64,000 nucleotides of DNA from Diplonema papillatum. Taxonomy: Eukaryota > Euglenozoa > Diplonemea > Diplonemida > Diplonemidae. Under the pieces are notes generated by a model. That model was not told the DNA's origin and ran no database searches. It saw only the letters and a program-made list of their open reading frames with translations. The stretch is taken from positions 35,199 to 99,198 of the forward strand of contig JAPJBO010000852.1 in the NCBI GenBank assembly GCA_030068145.1, in the 5' to 3' direction. Positions within the stretch are counted from its first letter, which is position 1, and every line of letters begins with the position of its first letter. This document shows positions 20,231 to 31,389 of the stretch, piece by piece. The position numbers were made by a program, and so were the translations under genes.

Positions 20231-20899
20231 GTGGCACAAACCGAAGAAGCCCGTGAGGCAGGGAGTGGAGACGAGGTGATGCAAGACGAAGGGGAAGCGC
20301 GAAGCGACCAGCCCGGACGGACCAACAAGACGCAAGACCAGGCGACCAAGAGAAGGAGGGGGACGCGACCCAGAGACCCGGGCCGAGTAGCCCGGAACTA
20401 TTGTGATGGACCTTTCTTCGGGACACCAGCCTCCCCGTTGCCGCCGCGCGAGCGGACGAATTTCACGTTCCCAGCGGCACTAGTCGGTCCGTACCGAAAG
20501 GTTTTCGCTGTTGACCCGGAGGATAGGAAGAACTATCTCACGGCGGACATGGAAGAGGCGTGCCGCCAATTCCTCGGAGCGTGCGACGACTGTGCCCTCG
20601 CCTGGGCGAAGGGTGTGGTGGCCGACGTGCTGTCGGTCGAGTACAGCGAGGCGAACAAACTGTCAGCCCCGCAGCTCGTTGGTGTGCTGATGGCCTTGCG
20701 GGAACGGGACCCCGAAGCAACGGCCCTCGCAGTGGCGAAGAGTTCACCCGCGCCCGTCGCAACGGCTTCCGGGGCTCACGCACTCAAAGATCGACTTATA
20801 CGCACGACGATCGCGTCCTCCCGCCTGCTCTTCCCGGCCACTCGCGTCCTCCGCGGCGAAAACGGGAAAGCGAAGATTCCGGTTCCTTTCCGTGGCTGA
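20231..20899 (+). CDS. Hypothetical protein inside the Foldback-like element
   Basis: A 222-codon frame. The N-terminal third is charged and basic (KRRRGTRPRDPG). A middle part (about 80-165) looks structured and alpha-helical (MEEACRQFLGACDDCALAWA, LSAPQLVGVLMALRERDPEA). No catalytic motif seen; not a recognisable transposase. Parts of the same DNA (20275-20400 and 20773-20803) recur at 30065-30185 and 30297-30328 with the middle deleted. It may be an element gag-like protein or a captured gene. Confidence 0.35.
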   Translation: MAQTEEAREAGSGDEVMQDEGEARSDQPGRTNKTQDQATKRRRGTRPRDPGRVARNYCDGPFFGTPASPLPPRERTNFTFPAALVGPYRKVFAVDPEDRKNYLTADMEEACRQFLGACDDCALAWAKGVVADVLSVEYSEANKLSAPQLVGVLMALRERDPEATALAVAKSSPAPVATASGAHALKDRLIRTTIASSRLLFPATRVLRGENGKAKIPVPFRG

Positions 20900-21086
20900 G
20901 TGGGTCAGCAGCCTACAACAGTTGCAACCGACAAGTTGCACCACCGGCAATATCCGTGGATTGAGCCGCGATGATGACTGTCAATGAGCGTCGAAATTTC
21001 TAATTTGAGCTTTAACGAGCACTCCAGTGTTTTTTGAGGAATCCGTGACCCGGCGTGGGTGATCCAATGTCAAGTGTCAGTGCTGG

Positions 21087-21286
21087 CTATAATGGGTCGA
21101 AAGTTCGAAGTATGGTCTATAATGGGTCAAAAGTTTGGAGCATGGTCTATAATGGGTCAAAAGTTTGGAGCATGGTCTATAATGGGTCAAAAGTTTGAAA
21201 CGTGGTCTATAATGGGTCAAAAGTTTGGCGGTTTGGTCTATAATGGGTCAAAAGTTTGAAGTATGGTCTATAATGGTCATTGGCCC
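21087..21286 (-). repeat. 30-bp tandem repeat array, right arm
   Basis: About six units, the reverse complement of the left array, more variable ('gtttggagc', 'gtttgaaac' and 'gtttggcgg' variants). Ends in 'ggtcattggccc', the inverse of the left terminus. Confidence 0.9.
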
Positions 21287-21741
21287 GCAAGGGTACCTGT
21301 AAATCCAGGGTCTCTGGGGCCACAGGAAGCGCGAACTGAACGCAAGGACCTTCCACAGCCTGCACCGCAACTGGTTGCACACACACCGGTTGCACGACGG
21401 TGGACACAGCTTCCTTCACTGCAGGCTTCACTGCGTAAGTGAAATCAGCGGTGAATGGCAGTGAAGCGAGGGGTGTCAGGCCGTCATGCGTGCGGTAGCC
21501 GGAGCGGCAGAGAGGTCCCCCGACGGCCGCCGCCCAGCCTTTGATGTGGGCAAGGAGCGGTACGGACTCGTTGTCCGCATCGTGCTGCGGCACCTCGATG
21601 GGACCTCGGGCCCGAACCCCCTGCTTTTCCCGGGCCTCGAGTACCAATACCTGCTCGGGACCTGAAGTCCTATTTCTTCCAATTCCCAGTAGGACGGCTT
21701 TCTTCGGGCTTCGGACCGGAGACCCGACGGGGGCGTGGCTC
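21287..21741. other. Junction between Foldback-like element and duplication copy 2
   Basis: Includes 'gaatggcagtgaagcgagggg' (21455-21475), also present at 18828-18848 just before the Foldback-like element. From about 21665 it contains the start of an RT fragment on the plus strand (DLKSYFFQFPVGR). No intact gene. Confidence 0.5.
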
Positions 21742-22346
21742 TGTATTGGGCGCCTGGGCAGGTCGTTTTCCCATGATTGCGCAGGACTCTGTTCATGTCA
21801 TCACGGAGCTTGCCGGGGACGACAGGATAGTCTGGTACGACGACTGTCGGTGGCTGTCCGGATGCGCTTCGCGCTGTGCGCAACCGAGTCCTGCAGCGTG
21901 CCCGTATGGTGCGCATGATGTCAAGGACGAGTAGTCTGTCCTCGAGCAAAGACGAGAAGTCTGTCCTCGCGGCGAAGACGTACCGGCTGAAGCAAGGGTG
22001 GGTGCAGAAGCCGCACCTCCTCTTTTGCTCGGTCGATTTGACGCAAGTGACTCTGTGCGGCGTCTGGAAGTCGTCGAGACCGCCATTTGAGCGTGGCCGG
22101 TATGGGGCACACTGCTCTGCAGGGTGAGCCCAGTGCTTGCGGATGGTGACCCTGGCGCACCAGGTCCTGACCGGTTCCCTGGGCTGGGAGTTGCTAGTCC
22201 GCGTGACGATATCTTTCCGTTCCTGCGGGGGTGAGACGGCGTCTATCAGCCAACGGTGGCACTTCAGCCATTGGTGCTGCACACGGCAACCCTATGTCCA
22301 CTGTGCTCTGCGGAGTTTACTTCGCAGATTGCCACCGTAAAAAGAA
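21665..22346 (+). pseudogene. RT-RNase H fragment, copy 2
   Basis: Same decayed fragment as 9456-10060, but extending about 75 bp further 5', where motif A (DLKSYFFQFPVGR) is readable. Frameshifts separate motif A from the RIVWYDD motif C (about 21823-21846). This shows what the copy at 9456 lost at its head-to-head junction. Confidence 0.75.
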
Positions 22347-23530
22347 GACAAGTCAGTGTCCTGTCTGCAGACACTCAGGTTCTGCGCTGATGATGGTCAG
22401 CCTTATGTGTCCGTGGCTTAAGGACAGAAACACGGCGCAGACGGGACCAGTGCGGTGTTGAGCAAATACCCATTCCAAGCACGTTCTTGCAACCCACCCC
22501 CCCCGCCGCCGCGCGGTCCTGGCACGTGATGGTGCGTTTTGGCATGGTTCATCATTGCTGGCTTGGCAGCCCTGAGAAGCCCCCATGGACACGCGCCGAA
22601 CACCAGAAAGGTCCAAATACCACCCCAGGCCCTGGGCCGACCTCAGGGACCTCAGGAACCCCAGGGAAGGGAACACTTACAAAATCACGAAGAATACATC
22701 CAAATTCACTAAGAATACATTAACTAGCAAAACACTAAACATACACACAAAATCACTAAGATACGTCGTCTTGTTGCGTTAGTGGGGAGTCATTTGCAAG
22801 CAAATGAGTACCACACTAAGATACAAGCGGGATCACTAGATACAGACGCAAAAATACAGGAAATACAAGCGAACACACAAGTAAACTAAGAAAGCAACCC
22901 ATTTCCAGGTAAATTCATGAAAGAATAGATAAACCCTCACCTTATCTCGTGCCCCGGTTGTCCGGAGCCGTGCACTGCATGTGTTCCGGTAGGACATTCT
23001 TTTGCAAGGCTGACACAACGAATGCGAGACTTCTGCAAGCTCACAAGGGATGAGTACGAGGCGTTGGAAGGCGAATGAGATGGGACAGTTTTCCTGTAGG
23101 CGTGGGGGGGATATGGTTGCAAAAAGGGGCGCGAGGGTTGGCAAGGGGACTGTGTGTGGAGGGTGCAATGGAAACACATGGCATTTGAGTTGCTCCCTCA
23201 CGCAATCACCACGTGCTAGAAGCCTAGCACTCCCGCGATGCGCATTTCTGGAAGAAAGAACAGTCGGGGACTCGGAAGTCCACCTGCAGAAGAATACGAA
23301 GGTATCCAGGATCTACACCAACCCGACCCCTACGTCGTCAGGAGCAAACCCTGCAAGAAAGCTCCAGTATGACTCGAGGTGAGCCCAGGCGGGCGACCCA
23401 CACACACTGTCATTAATGAACGACTGTGCTGAAGAAAGTTCCAGTGCGCGCTGCAAGCACACACCTGCCCGACGATACTGGTAATGGTGAGGAAAATACT
23501 CTGTCCGTCCGAAGAATGATCCTTTGTGCT
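22347..23530. other. No recognisable gene (equivalent of 10061-11244)
   Basis: Duplicate of the first copy, with the same 'catttgcaagcaaatg' near-palindrome at 22791-22806. Confidence 0.5.
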
Positions 23531-23899
23531 GGCCAAGCCTTCTGAGATGAGAACACCGCCGGCAGTGCTGCAGACGGCACCCAGCAGCCCGCTGAGCTGC
23601 AAGACCGCAAAGGGAAGGGGCTGGAATGCCTCCAGTCTACAGTACAGGCTTTTTAGGGACTTCTGCGTACAATCTTAGCTGTTCAGCGAGCATTCTTGGT
23701 GGTTCCACTTGTATTAGTGTATTTTTAGTGTTTCCGCTGGCATTTTTCGTGTCCCTGGATATATTATCAGCGATTTTCGAAGTCCGCGGCTCCCGCCCCC
23801 GCGTCCGTCCTTGCGGAAAGGGGGCCAATTTATGTTACCTGGCAGTTCCCGCAACGGTTTTGCGACACATCTCTTCACAGCAGTAAACATTGTTACTTT
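23531..23899 (+). repeat. Dispersed repeat C, copy 3
   Basis: Duplicate of 11245-11613. Confidence 0.7.
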
Positions 23900-24030
23900 T
23901 CGACGTGCCTTTGCGCTAGAGGCTCAGAGTCCGACTGGTTCTGACTTTTTCGACAGTCGAAAGCATATTGGTACCCCCGAAAACCGAAGTAACGCAGTAC
24001 GCAAGAACTCCGCACGAACTACGCCGACAG

Positions 24031-24263
24031 ACCACAGAGTTGCACTCTCCACGTGGAGGACGGGAGGGCATGGCCACGGCGGTTCCTCGTACCCGTACAC
24101 CCTGCCGGGCGACCGGCTGTGGCCGAAGGTGCGCCATTGGGCGAAGCTGGAAGCGCGGCTGGAGGGCAGCCTCGCGGTGCGGGGCAGCCAAAGGTACAAC
24201 CTGACCGAGCTCTACCAAGACGGCATTTTTTACCGCCGGAACGGCCGCAGCCGGCGGCCATAT
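24031..24263 (+). pseudogene. Truncated 5' fragment of the FAD oxidoreductase, second duplication
   Basis: Same fragment and break point as 11745-11977. Confidence 0.8.
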
Positions 24264-24463
24264 GGCCAACTGCTCTCCGTGTTGACACTGTTTCTTATGG
24301 AAATTTGCCAAAAGACAAAAAATTACTCAAATAAACGCTGAAAAGTTCTCAATCGAGAATTCCGCTCCCAAACACATGTCGGGCCGTCACATCAAACATA
24401 CCAGGCAACCAACCCAAGCAGATTCCAAAGAACCGCAAGTAAAGCAGCAACAACAACAACAAC

Positions 24464-26083
24464 ATGATGCTGCAAGCGGTCTTGCTGAGCGCCGTTGCAC
24501 TCTCCACGTGGGGGACGGGAGGGCATGGCAACGGCGGTTCCTCGTACCCGTACACCCTGCCGGGTGATCGGCGGTGGCCGAAGCTGCGCCATTGGGCAAA
24601 GCTGGAAGCGCGGCTGGAGGGCAGCCTCGCAGTGCGGGGCAGCCAAGGGTACAACCTGACCGAGCTCTACCAAGACGGCATTTTTAACCGCCGGAACGGC
24701 GAGCCGCAGCCGGCGGCCATCGCGGTGCCGAATGGCGCGGACGACGTGCGGAGGCTGGTCCTGTTCGGGCGCAGACACCAGCTCCGCGTCGCCGTGTACA
24801 ACAGGGGGCACATGAGCGACGTCAGGAACACCGCGGACAACAGCTTGTTGATCCACATCGCGGGGATGAAGGGCGTCTCGGTGGACATGGACGAGCTCAC
24901 CGTCACCGTCGAAGGCGGCGCGTCCTTCAACGAACTGGTCCCCGCTGTCGACGCTGCGTCCAACGGCACGTACGTGGCCCTGTCGGGCAGCGTCGGGACC
25001 ATAGGCGTCTGGGGCTGGGCGGTGGCTGGCGGGTTCGGGCCGTTGACGCAGATGTACGGTTTCGGGGTCGATGCGATCGTCAGCGCGACGGTGGTGACGG
25101 CGGAGGGTGCTGTCGTGACGGCGACCGCCGACAACGAGCACAAGGACCTGCTGTACGCGATCAGAGGCGGCGCGAGTACCTCGTTCGGCATCGGCGTCTC
25201 GCTGACCATGCGGCTCTTCCCGAACCCCGGTCCGGCGATGTCCGTCTTCGTCGGCACGTTCCCGGTGGTGACGCCCGCGATCACCGAGGGGTACGCGGCG
25301 GCTCTGAAGACAGCCCCGCACGGGGCGATCCTCTACTACCTGATCGCCAACCCTGGGACCCTCCGCATCAACGCGTTCTGCTTCGGCAGCTCGTGCCCGC
25401 GGTTCATGGCGGCCGTGAACGCGATCCCCGGGTGCACCTCGTGCATCAACTTCCCGTCGACGTTTCCCCTCGGGTTCCTGGGCATGTTCAGCGGCGCGTC
25501 GATGGAGCGGTACAGCCAGTGGACCATGGGCGGCGCGAAGCTTGCGGATGTAGTCCCGCTTTTGACCGACGTGGCTGCGTGGGTCGAGCAGCCAGAGGAA
25601 GTTGCGATGAAGAAGGACTGCTGGGGCGGCGGGTACCTCGGTGGGATGTCGTCGTTCTTCGACCCGGAAGGTTGCAGCACGGCGATCTCGCCGGGTATGC
25701 GCGCGTCGCGCCTGTACCTTGTGTGTCTAACGTCGTGGGATGAATCGCTGGACGCCGCCGGCCGACAGAAGGCTGTCGATACTGTGACGACGTTCGAAGA
25801 CGAAAAAATGCGGCCGCGAAGCCCGAGCGAGTGGGTCTACTGGAACGAGGCCCACCACGAGTTCTTAGGCGACTCTTGGAAGGTCCGGTACTGGGGGAGC
25901 ATGGAGACCTACAACAAGCTCCTCCGCATCAAGCTGCGTTACGACCCTACCAACTTCCTGACGTGCTACCACTGCGTCGGTTGGGACTACGAGCGGAGCG
26001 TGGCCGACGTCGACCCCAACCTGTGCCCTTCAACCAACTGCAGCTGCTCGAACAACCCCACGGGCGAGTGCTCTACCTTCTAG
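24464..26083 (+). CDS. Secreted FAD-linked oxidoreductase (BBE-like), copy 2
   Basis: 539 residues, with the same signal peptide, FAD-binding and berberine-bridge modules as copy 1. The protein is identical to copy 3. It differs from copy 1 only at residue 53 (Ser here). It lies in the second 8.2-kb duplicated segment and has the same 5' leader with (CAA)n before the double ATG. As in copy 1, His 116 is kept and the second flavin-linking Cys is Val 177. Nothing in the frame suggests inactivation. Confidence 0.92.
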   Translation: MMLQAVLLSAVALSTWGTGGHGNGGSSYPYTLPGDRRWPKLRHWAKLEARLEGSLAVRGSQGYNLTELYQDGIFNRRNGEPQPAAIAVPNGADDVRRLVLFGRRHQLRVAVYNRGHMSDVRNTADNSLLIHIAGMKGVSVDMDELTVTVEGGASFNELVPAVDAASNGTYVALSGSVGTIGVWGWAVAGGFGPLTQMYGFGVDAIVSATVVTAEGAVVTATADNEHKDLLYAIRGGASTSFGIGVSLTMRLFPNPGPAMSVFVGTFPVVTPAITEGYAAALKTAPHGAILYYLIANPGTLRINAFCFGSSCPRFMAAVNAIPGCTSCINFPSTFPLGFLGMFSGASMERYSQWTMGGAKLADVVPLLTDVAAWVEQPEEVAMKKDCWGGGYLGGMSSFFDPEGCSTAISPGMRASRLYLVCLTSWDESLDAAGRQKAVDTVTTFEDEKMRPRSPSEWVYWNEAHHEFLGDSWKVRYWGSMETYNKLLRIKLRYDPTNFLTCYHCVGWDYERSVADVDPNLCPSTNCSCSNNPTGECSTF

Positions 26084-28254
26084 TCAACACCGAAAAATAC
26101 TCGAGGGACGGCCTTGTGCTTACCTCGAAGGAGGCTAGAGGGGGAGAAACAATACAACTAAACTAAAAGACCCACTTTGCGCTTACACCCGCCACTGAAC
26201 CCAGATTCACTTGTGTTTCGTGTACAGCACATTACCGTCACTGCTGCTGTGCGCTCGGATTGGCGCCGCTCAAGCGGCCACCTTAAGTCACTCGTTTGTT
26301 TGTAAAGACTGGACGACACATACTACTACTAGTGCAGTCCATCGTCACAGATTGTTGCTGCATATCGGTGTAAGCGGAGAACGAATCGTGTTTGTATTGT
26401 ATTTTCCCCTCTACCTCTATATTTCCTCCCTTCCATCCCCTCCCCGTGGTACCAAACGTGGATACCAGTTTTTCCCGCTCGATCGAATAATGACCTTCAG
26501 CACCCCCAAATACGCCCAGCCTGGTCCAAAACTGTGGTTTAACGTGCAGAAGAGTGCGTAATAATATTTTCCCAGCCTGAAACATGGCTGACTCAGTGTA
26601 ACCAAATCCCACTCAGGCGGAATCTTCTTTTTTGGCAGGGTTTGGTGCGGGTTTGTTTCAGTAGGCTTCGGGGCGGGCTTGTTTTGTGCAGGTTTTGGAG
26701 CGGGTTTCCCCCCCTGTGGTATGCGTATGCAGTTTTGAAAATATATATATATACATACGGCTGCATACGTATGCATATGTGGGGCTGTGTGAGGCCAGCC
26801 CGGCCTTCTGGCTGCTGCACGACGGGCCTATGAGTGTACGCGGTTGAGTCCAGCCCCAGAAGCTGGAGTTAAAGCTGGAGCTGAAAATCCGCGGTTGACC
26901 AGTACATGATGCTGGCGGTTTGGGGATCGGCGACCGCGACTCAATTAAGGTGCGGTCCACAGCGTCGCCACGTGAAGACCCCTCCATGACACCCACCACC
27001 GGCCAACGGGACACAGACAAAGAAAAAGAAAAGAAACGCGAACCCAAACAACTTCCGCCGGTGCAGTAAGCCTGCCTAAATAAATCAACTCGGGTGGGCA
27101 AGTCTGACACTTGCTGTCGTCGGAAAAAAATATATATAAAGTATATCGTCGACCGCACAAAAGTTCACTCTAAAAGAAGGGTTGATCGTCGGCAACACAA
27201 GAAAACGAAGCGCAAACAGAGTAAAAGAGAAAGCCGTTAACGGCTGACACTATACATATTCCTTTTACGGAAGCGCGTCTTTCAAAGATTTTTGACAAAC
27301 AAAAAGAACGCTAGAAAATGGATTTTCAAGCGAACTTTAACCCTAATGAACATCTGAACGTCTGATGAACGAATGAACGTGCTGCAAACTGATTCATCCC
27401 GTTTCGGGACCGATGATAGTATGAACCAATTAGCCAATACCCCCCTGCAAGCGACCTGAGCTCGATAACGCGAAGACATGACACAGTGCGCTCTAGGAGG
27501 TAGTCACGAAAGAGAGCCGATGCAGACTATCGCCACAGATTCTTTGCATTCCGACTCGCTTACATTCCACGAGGCTCTACAACATTCGATCGGGCAGGAG
27601 GGAATTGGCTCAGTCCAAGAAAAAACCGTCGGAGAAAAGACCTGCCAAACGGAATCAAAAACAGCCGTCCGGCGGGCTACTTTGACACTTGCTGTTCCAA
27701 ATAGGGTGGGCTTATTGCTGATACTCGCTGTCTCTCAGGGAAGAGGAGCTCGTCACTCGCACGACCGTGAACGATGATGCGGACAGCGAGAATTGTTGAT
27801 GCAGGTGCCTGCTCGTTCTTACGTCAAGCTGAATTCAGAACGGAAGTGAAACCGCCACGGTTTGCGGTGGCGAGCTTCTCATTGCCTCCAATCCTTTCAA
27901 TGCGGAGCGGGCATGCGCCCCCGCTCCTCGTCTTGGAGGTTTCGGGACAAACCCGATCCATTTATTTCTTGAAAGTACGCTAATACTGCAGGGAATAGTT
28001 GACTAAACCTCTTGAGTTTGTGATATTCACGGTTCGGGGAGTCGGGAGATTTTAAAAAGCCAAAAAAAAACAGGAACGACCCCGTTCGTGAGAAAAAGCG
28101 AAGAATAAGAACACTTTCTTGTTCGAATACGATTTCCGTCTGTTCCGGTAGTATCAACCTGCGTGACCTGGAGGGATAGGATGTAAATCCAAATTGGTGT
28201 TTCTGAACCGAGTCGTGCAACATGCGCGCGCAACCGAATCAACATACTTTGCAT
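26084..28254. other. 3' flank of oxidoreductase copy 2, no gene recognised
   Basis: Duplicate of 13798-15937, with a 12-bp tandem insertion ('gttaaagctgga') near 26867, a shorter (AT)n tract at about 26740, and dispersed repeat D reversed at about 27502-27551. A short frame at 27774-27983 is conserved at 40598, but indels change its end, so it is not called. Confidence 0.45.
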
Positions 28255-28890
28255 CCTGGCTGAGTCTCGCCAGAGTCCAGCCTGAGTCTGGGCGACTCAG
28301 GCAGACTCAGGCTGGACAGTATATATATTAGTGTCCGGGTCACTTCAGTGGGGCAGTGAGGGCCAAGAATCACAATCACAATTGCAATCACAAGGATTAA
28401 ACCCCAGCCACCTGGAAGGGCTAGTGATCTGGTGCTTTGGGCACCACCTCAAGAACCACATCACAAAGCTGTTGAGCACGACATACCCAGGTGCAACACA
28501 ACTTGTAAAGCTTACAGCGTTAGGTATAGGTAATTACCTATACTCAACGAACCGCGATTTTTGCGGTTCAGCGTTAAGTATAGGTAATCGCCTGCACTAG
28601 ACCAGCTTTAGGGTCCAATTTCAGGTGTTCAAGTTTTGTTTGCAACACTCAAATTCTGTCTGGTCAGGAGCACTTTAAATTTCAGTGCGTGGGGTCCCAA
28701 TTTGTTGTCTGGTACACCATGCACATCTGCAAGCTGCCAGAGCCTCAGTGACCAACCACTGAAGTGACCAGGTGCAGTAGTTCAGTACCAGTACCGTAGT
28801 TCAACAGTGCAGCCCCCCCAGCCTCGATACTAGTCTGAGTGTTTCTTCCCGGAGGGGAGTATTTCTCGCCAGGCTCAGCCAGGATGCAAA
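28255..28890. repeat. Dispersed repeat E, copy 2
   Basis: Duplicate of 15938-16600. The TATAGGTAATTACCTATA palindrome and GAACCGC stem are preserved (about 28526-28570). Confidence 0.65.
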
Positions 28891-29017
28891 GCATGAATCA
28901 ACTTCCGCTTTTTTTGGTCCCATCTCCACCCGCTACTTGCGAGCGCCGAGGCGTTCGGGAAGCAGAAGCGGAGCTGCCAGCTATTTGTTCACCGAGAGAA
29001 ATAGCTAATTATTCACC

Positions 29018-29138
29018 GAGAGAAAAGTTGGTTTCTTGCACGAGGGTTTTCCAGATTGCCACGAGAGCCCGTAGGGCTCAAGTGGCAAACTGGAAAACCC
29101 GAGTGCAAGAAAACAACTTTCTCGAGATAAGAAGATAG
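29018..29138. repeat. Long imperfect hairpin, copy 2
   Basis: Same as 16722-16842. Confidence 0.75.
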
Positions 29139-29903
29139 CTTTACTGCAGGGGCAACTTACTTTTCTGCAGCACAGCAGGTTCTCATCATGCGGAGTTCGG
29201 TGCAAACACAACAGGTCAAAAGTCCTGAGTGAGAGCAACTAGTCGAGTCTTTTCCCGAGCGTTTTCCAGATTTTGCAATGCCTTCGGGTCGTGCGAAAGT
29301 TTTGAATCTCGAGTGACTTTTTCCTCCATTATTGCACGGGAATAAATAGCTTTTTCTGCATCACAAGTGAGCTACACGGCCAGCCAACCCTGTGTCGACA
29401 ACGCCTGGGCATGCTTCTGTTGTGTACAACTTCACAGTCGGGGCAGTTCTTGAGTAGCAACCTCCTGCTTCCTGGCCCTTAGCCTTAGTTTTCTCCCCCC
29501 CTCAGGTGACACCACTTTGTCTTCAGCCCTACTCTTCGCATTGTCGCTCTTATCACTTCTCCGTCGGCGTCCTAGGTTGGCGGGCCCGGCGGGTTGGCGG
29601 GAGCATAGTCTGGCATATAATGCTCTCATAGATGTAAATTCTTCGCGGATGTCCCCAACCAGAAAGGGAAAGCACGCAAAGCGGCTGCGCGAAGACGATG
29701 ATACGAGTGGGTGCAAGCCCCCGGATATACGACTCGAAGAGGTAGCCACCCGCAACGAATGCGAACCATCGCCGCGGATACCCTCCGCGTTCATATTCTT
29801 GAAGGTTCACGACCTACGAGGAGGAGTCGGAGCTCGGTAGCCCGGAGTCCGAAAGCGTTCAAGGATCGCGCGACGCCAGCGGCGGTCGAAAGCTGGCTGG
29901 CAT

Positions 29904-30334
29904 GGCTGGGGCACTCCATTCAAAGAACGCCCCCCATTCAAAGGCAACTGAATGGGCGAATGCGCCGGAAGCACAAAACCCCAGCTCGAACACTACTCAG
30001 CAACCCGTCGGATGAGAAACCCGCGGCTCGCCCCTCCGTCCTTGCGGACGGAGGGGAAAGGGGGTGATGCACGACGAAGGGACCGCGCGAAGCGACCAGC
30101 CTGGACGGACCAACAAGACGCAAGACCAGGCGACCAAGAGAAGGTGGGGGACGCGACCCAGAGACCCGGGCTAAGTAGCTGCGCACTTAACCATGGTTAA
30201 GAAGACGACTGAAAGCATAGACACAAAGATAGCTCAAAGCATGTGCAAAATAACACGAAAAGCCTCTGGGCAAAAACCCATTTCACATTTCTTCGGAGGG
30301 GCTCACGCACTCAAAGATCGACTCATACCATACT
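29904..30334. other. Shuffled fragments related to the Foldback-like element interior
   Basis: 30065-30185 matches 20275-20400 and 30297-30328 matches 20773-20803, but the 370 bp between these in the element are replaced by about 110 unrelated bases. 30000-30064 resembles part of dispersed repeat C, including an inverted pair around 'cccctccgtccttgcgg'. No gene. Confidence 0.6.
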
Positions 30335-31050
30335 TTGCATCCTGGCAGAGTCTGGCAGAGTCTGGCAGAGTCTGGCTGAGTCTCGCCAGGGTCAGCCTGA
30401 GTCTGGGCGACTCAGGCAGACTCAGGCTGGACCCAGGCAAACTCAACTAGTGTTCGGGTCACTTCAGTGGGGCAGTGAGGACCAAGAATCACAATCACAA
30501 TTGCAATCACAAGGATTAAACCCCAGCCACCTGGAAGGGCTAGTGATCTGGTGCTTTGGGCACCACCTCAAGAACCACATCACAAAGCTGTTGAGCACGA
30601 CACAGGTGCAAGACAACTTGTAAAGCTTACAGCGTTAGGTATATAAGAATTACCTATACTCAACGAACCGCAATTTCGGTTCATCAAGTATAGGTAATTG
30701 CCGGTAGGTGGGCACTGGACCAGCTTTAGGGTCCAATTTCAGGTGTTCAAGTTTCGTTTGCAACACTCACTTTTTGTCTGGTTAGGAGCACTTTTGATTT
30801 CAGTCTGTGGGTCCCAATTTGTTGTCTGATACACTATGCACATCTGCAAGCTTGCTGCCAGAGCCTCAGTAACCAGGTGTAGTAATTCAGTACCAGTACA
30901 GTAGTTCAACAGTGCAGCCCGCCCAGCCTGTGTTTGCCTGAGTCCACACTGAGTCTGGCTGAGTCGCACTGACTCAGGCTCGACTCAGTCTGAGTATTTC
31001 CTCCCGGAGGGGAGTATTTCTCGCCAGACTCAGCCAGGATGCAAAGCATG
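30335..31050. repeat. Dispersed repeat E, copy 3 (diverged)
   Basis: Matches 15938-16600 in order but with many substitutions, and with expanded 'ggcagagtct' reiterations at 30345-30380. The palindromic TATA..TAATTACCTATA region is present with changes (about 30637-30660). Confidence 0.65.
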
Positions 31051-31082
31051 TTATGCGCACATACTACGCCGACGGACCACAG

Positions 31083-31275
31083 ACAGTGCACTCTCCACGT
31101 GGGGGACGGGAGGGCATGGCCACGGCGGTCCTCGTACCCGTACACCCGGCTGTGGCCGAAGCTGCGCCATTGGGCGAAGCTGCGGCTGGGGCAGCCTGGC
31201 CGCCAAAGGCACAACCTGACCGAGCTCTACGAAGACGGCATCTTTAACCGCCGGAACAGCGAGCCGCAGCCGGTG
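31083..31275 (+). pseudogene. Diverged 5' fragment of the FAD oxidoreductase
   Basis: Readable pieces SSYPYT, LWPKLRHWAKL, and HNLTELYEDGIFNRRNSEPQP correspond to residues about 26-82 of the oxidoreductase, with internal deletions. It then breaks at the same point as the fragments at 11977 and 37640 and continues with 'ttctctccgtgttgacac'. An older partial copy not linked to a full gene. Confidence 0.7.
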
Positions 31276-31389
31276 ACCATACGGTCAACTTCTCTCCGTG
31301 TTGACACTTTCTTGTGCAAATTCGCCAAAAGAAGAATTTTCACTCTGAAAAACGCTGAAAAGTTCTCAATGAATTCCGCTCCCAAAAAC

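Larger units (their letters stand above)
18846..21286. mobile_element. Foldback-like element with satellite-built inverted ends
   Basis: The left end starts 'gggccaattaccattatag'. The right end, reverse-complemented, starts 'gggccaatgaccattatag'. Each end continues as tandem 30-bp repeats (core 'tatagaccacgattcaaac') in opposite orientation: about 13 units on the left (18860-19280), about 6 on the right (21087-21280). Inverted termini made of short tandem repeats and of unequal length are the hallmark of Foldback-type transposons. The 1.8-kb middle carries one unrecognised frame and dispersed repeats. I found no clean target-site duplication. The element sits between the two 8.2-kb duplicated segments. 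Confidence 0.7.
21742..29903. repeat. 8.2-kb segmental duplication, copy 2
   Basis: Counterpart of 9456-17622. The first 5 kb is almost identical; small indels appear from about 26750 on. Confidence 0.9.
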
